From Pseudomonas sp. B21-056 (lineage in GTDB: Bacteria > Pseudomonadota > Gammaproteobacteria > Pseudomonadales > Pseudomonadaceae): a stretch of DNA of 64,000 nucleotides. A program made the translations under genes and the position numbers. The notes beneath the pieces were generated by a model. The model ran no database searches. It was given only the letters and a program-made list of their open reading frames with translations, and had not been told where the DNA came from. Position 1 is the first letter of the stretch; each line of letters opens with the position of its first letter. The stretch lies in contig NZ_CP087203.1 of assembly GCF_026016325.1 (NCBI RefSeq), positions 5,084,001 to 5,148,000 on the forward strand. The letters run 5' to 3'. Below are positions 61,163 to 64,000 of the stretch, one piece after another.

Positions 61163-64000
61163 TTAGTTCACCCAGACGCGAGCGTTGCGGAACATGCGCA
61201 TCCAGGGCGCGTCTTCGTTCCAGTCGTCCGAACGCCACGAGTTCTGCACCGCGCGGAATACCCGCTCAGGGTGCGGCATCATGATCGTCACACGGCCGTC
61301 ACGGCTGGTCAGGCCGGTGATCCCGCGCGGCGAGCCGTTCGGGTTGGCCGGATAGGTTTCGGTGACCTTGCCGTGGTTGTCGACGAACCGCAGCGACACG
61401 CAACCGGACAGGTCGGCTTCGAGCAGCGCTTCTTCGCTTTCGAATTCCGCATGACCTTCACCGTGGGCGATGGCGATCGGCATGCGCGAACCGGCCATGC
61501 CCTGCAGGAAGATCGAGTTCGATTCCTGCACCTGGACCATCGCCACGCGGGCCTCGAACTGCTCGGAACGATTACGCACGAAGTGCGGCCAGAACTCGCT
61601 GCCCGGGATCAGCTCGTGCAGGTTGGACATCATCTGGCAACCGTTGCACACGCCGAGGGTGAAGCTGTCGGTGCGCTCGAAGAAGCCCTGGAACGCATCG
61701 CGGGCACGGCTGTTGAACAGTGCCGACTTGGCCCAGCCTTCACCGGCACCCAGCACGTCGCCGTAGGAGAAGCCGCCACAGGCGACCATGCCCTTGAAGT
61801 CGTTCAGGTCGACACGGCCCGCGAGGATGTCGCTCATGTGCACGTCGATTGCGTTGAAGCCGGCACGGTCGAACGCCGCCGCCATTTCCACCTGGCCGTT
61901 GACGCCCTGCTCACGCAGTACCGCCACTTGTGGGCGAATGCCTTTCTTGATGTAAGGCGCGGCCACGTCCTGGTTGACGTCGTAGCTGAGTTTGGCGCTC
62001 AGGCCCGGGTTGTCTTCTTCCAGCAGGACGTCGAATTCCTGATCGGCGCACTCGGCGTTGTCCCGCAGACGCTGGATCTGGTAGCTGGTTTCAGCCCACT
62101 GGCGCTGCAACAGGCGACGCTGGCCTTCGAAGACGGTATCGCCATTGAAGGTGATGTTGACGTGAGCATTGTTGATCGGCTGGCCGATCACCGAGACGCA
62201 ATCGTCCAGGCCGGCCGCGCTGAACTGGGCGAGGATGTCCGGGGTGGCGTCCTGGCGAACCTGAATCACCGCACCCAGTTCTTCGTTGAACAGGATGGCC
62301 GGGATCTCGGCAGCGGATTCCGCCACGCTGTCCAGGGTCAAGCTCAGGCCGCAGTGACCGGCGAAGGCCATTTCCACCACGGTGGTCAGCAGGCCGCCAT
62401 CGGAACGGTCGTGGTAGGCCAGCAGGTGACCGTCGGCGTTGAGACCCTGGATCACGGCGAAGAACGCCTTCAGGTCTTCCGCATCATCGACGTCCGGCGC
62501 TTGCGAACCGAGCTTGCCATGCACCTGGGCCAGGATCGAGGCGCCCATGCGGTTCTGGCCACGGCCCAGGTCGATCAGGATCAGGTCGGTGGTGCCCTTG
62601 TCCATGCGCAGTTGCGGGGTCAGGGTCTTGCGGATGTCGGTAACCGGGGCGAAACCGGTCACGATCAGCGATAGCGGCGAGGTCACGCTCTTGTCCACGC
62701 CGTCTTCGTTCCAGCGCGTGGCCATGGACATGGAGTCCTTGCCCACCGGAATGGTGATGCCCAGCTCCGGGCACAGCTCCATGCCGACAGCCTTGACGGT
62801 GTCGTACAGGCGGGCGTCTTCACCCGGGTGACCGGCGGCGGACATCCAGTTGGCCGACAGCTTGATGTCGGAAATCTTGCCGATGCGCGAGGCCGCCAGG
62901 TTGGTCAGCGCCTCACCGATTGCCATGCGGCCCGACGCCGGGGCGTCCAGCAGGGCCAGCGGCGTGCGTTCGCCCATGGCCATGGCTTCACCGGTGTAGA
63001 CGTCGAAACTGGTGGCGGTCACGGCAACGTCGGCCACCGGCACCTGCCATGGGCCGACCATCTGGTCACGGGCCACGAGGCCGGTGATGGTGCGGTCGCC
63101 GATGGTGATCAGGAAACTCTTGCTCGCCACGGCCGGGTGGTGCAGGACGCGCTCGATGGAATCGGCGATGTCGAGGGTGGACGGATCGAACTCATCGCCC
63201 AGCTCGGTTTCGCGAACGGCCGAACGGTGCATGCGCGGGGCCTTGCCCAGCAGCACTTCCAGCGGCATGTCCACCGGGCTGTTGCCGAAGTGGCTGTCGG
63301 TGACGGTCAGTTGCGGCTCGGCAGTGGCTTCGCCGACCACGGCGAACGGGCAGCGCTCGCGCTCGCAGATGGCCTGGAAGCGCTCGAAGTCGGCCGGACC
63401 AACCGCCAGGACGTAACGCTCCTGGGATTCGTTGCTCCAGATTTCGTGCGGGGCCATGCCCGGCTCGTCGTTCGGAATGTTGCGCAGCTCGAAGCGGCCA
63501 CCACGGCCACCGTCGTTGACCAGTTCCGGGAAGGCGTTGGACAGGCCGCCCGCGCCGACGTCGTGGATGAAGCTGATCGGGTTCTTGTCACCCAATTGCC
63601 AGCAACGGTCGATGACTTCCTGGCAACGGCGCTCCATTTCCGGGTTTTCCCGCTGGACCGAAGCAAAGTCCAGGTCCGCCGAGCTGGTGCCGGTGGCCAT
63701 GGAGGAAGCCGCGCCGCCGCCCAGGCCGATCAGCATGGCCGGGCCGCCGAGGACGATCAGCTTGGAACCGACCACGATCTCGCCTTTTTGCACGTGTTCG
63801 GCGCGAATGTTGCCCATGCCGCCAGCGAGCATGATCGGCTTGTGGTAGCCGCGCACTTCTTCGCCACGGGGGGTGGTGATGGATTGTTCGAAGGTACGGA
63901 AGTAACCGGTCAGGGCCGGGCGGCCGAATTCGTTGTTGAACGCAGCGCCACCCAGTGGGCCTTCGATCATGATGTCGAGGGCGTTGACGATGCGCTCAGG
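61163..64000 (-). CDS. purL: Phosphoribosylformylglycinamidine synthase (N-terminus beyond window)
   Basis: About 946 residues are present; the full-length enzyme is about 1,298. The visible part starts [20 protein letters not shown], then the FGAM synthase domains with GGAASSM and [11 protein letters not shown]. The C-terminal glutaminase has the nucleophile Cys in [10 protein letters not shown] and HGEGHAEF. It converts FGAR to FGAM (the fourth purine step) using glutamine and ATP. The reading frame stays open to the window edge. Confidence 0.97.
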   Translation of the reverse strand, partial: PERIVNALDIMIEGPLGGAAFNNEFGRPALTGYFRTFEQSITTPRGEEVRGYHKPIMLAGGMGNIRAEHVQKGEIVVGSKLIVLGGPAMLIGLGGGAASSMATGTSSADLDFASVQRENPEMERRCQEVIDRCWQLGDKNPISFIHDVGAGGLSNAFPELVNDGGRGGRFELRNIPNDEPGMAPHEIWSNESQERYVLAVGPADFERFQAICERERCPFAVVGEATAEPQLTVTDSHFGNSPVDMPLEVLLGKAPRMHRSAVRETELGDEFDPSTLDIADSIERVLHHPAVASKSFLITIGDRTITGLVARDQMVGPWQVPVADVAVTATSFDVYTGEAMAMGERTPLALLDAPASGRMAIGEALTNLAASRIGKISDIKLSANWMSAAGHPGEDARLYDTVKAVGMELCPELGITIPVGKDSMSMATRWNEDGVDKSVTSPLSLIVTGFAPVTDIRKTLTPQLRMDKGTTDLILIDLGRGQNRMGASILAQVHGKLGSQAPDVDDAEDLKAFFAVIQGLNADGHLLAYHDRSDGGLLTTVVEMAFAGHCGLSLTLDSVAESAAEIPAILFNEELGAVIQVRQDATPDILAQFSAAGLDDCVSVIGQPINNAHVNITFNGDTVFEGQRRLLQRQWAETSYQIQRLRDNAECADQEFDVLLEEDNPGLSAKLSYDVNQDVAAPYIKKGIRPQVAVLREQGVNGQVEMAAAFDRAGFNAIDVHMSDILAGRVDLNDFKGMVACGGFSYGDVLGAGEGWAKSALFNSRARDAFQGFFERTDSFTLGVCNGCQMMSNLHELIPGSEFWPHFVRNRSEQFEARVAMVQVQESNSIFLQGMAGSRMPIAIAHGEGHAEFESEEALLEADLSGCVSLRFVDNHGKVTETYPANPNGSPRGITGLTSRDGRVTIMMPHPERVFRAVQNSWRSDDWNEDAPWMRMFRNARVWVN

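Overview
The window looks like a chromosomal segment of a fluorescent-lineage Pseudomonas. The gene content is typical of that group: a MifSR/DctBD-like system with a dicarboxylate permease, metE/metR, a membrane PQQ glucose dehydrogenase, a 2-ketoarginine decarboxylase homologue, purT and purL. GC content is high almost throughout, and almost every gene-end gap carries the short palindromic REP sequences characteristic of these genomes. No rRNA, complete tRNA, CRISPR array or intact prophage was seen. Both edges cut genes: a sensor kinase at the left and purL at the right.

Layout. 1-4.4 kb: kinase, sigma-54 activator, two activator-type palindromes, a -24/-12 promoter and an MHS-family permease, all in one line. 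4.6-6.1 kb: a DUF347 membrane protein divergent from a secreted protein made of seven 13-residue repeats, each preceded by an 11-bp-period direct-repeat box. 6.2-18 kb: metabolic and regulatory genes (flavin reductase, monooxygenase/AraC pair, AruI-like/LysR pair, hydrolase, metE/metR, and a GNAT-LysE-NUDIX operon). 18.2-28.1 kb: a signalling locus. A receiver/degenerate HD-GYP protein is divergent from a five-gene operon encoding a diguanylate cyclase with a dead EAL domain, a phosphodiesterase with a dead GGDEF domain, a periplasmic di-haem peroxidase, a membrane histidine kinase and a receiver-kinase. 28.5-35.8 kb: glutamate-synthase-like protein, gtrA/gtrB/gtrII glycosylation genes with a MITE-like element just upstream, an amino acid permease and a REP-associated transposase. 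36-47 kb: a large penicillin-binding protein, then a seven-gene CS1-type (alternative chaperone-usher) fimbrial operon with two tandem tip-adhesin paralogues. 47.2-54.6 kb: PadR regulator and siderophore-interacting protein behind a four-copy operator array, then a VUT-family protein, purT, gcd and small genes. 54.7-64 kb: DUF1289, gamma-carbonic anhydrase, two NUDIX hydrolases, L,D-transpeptidase, DUF6124-like protein, a two-gene unknown operon, a predicted secreted ADP-ribosyltransferase, a NIF3-like small protein and purL.

The strongest candidate for an undescribed system is the 18.2-28.1 kb locus. Three of its proteins share one unusual extended receiver domain. The cyclase and phosphodiesterase have complementary inactivated partner domains, and a haem peroxidase is translationally coupled to the membrane kinase. 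This suggests a periplasmic redox or peroxide input controlling opposed c-di-GMP outputs (inference). Second is the secreted ADP-ribosyltransferase-like protein at 59.5 kb, next to a duplicated 68-bp leader and an uncharacterised small operon.
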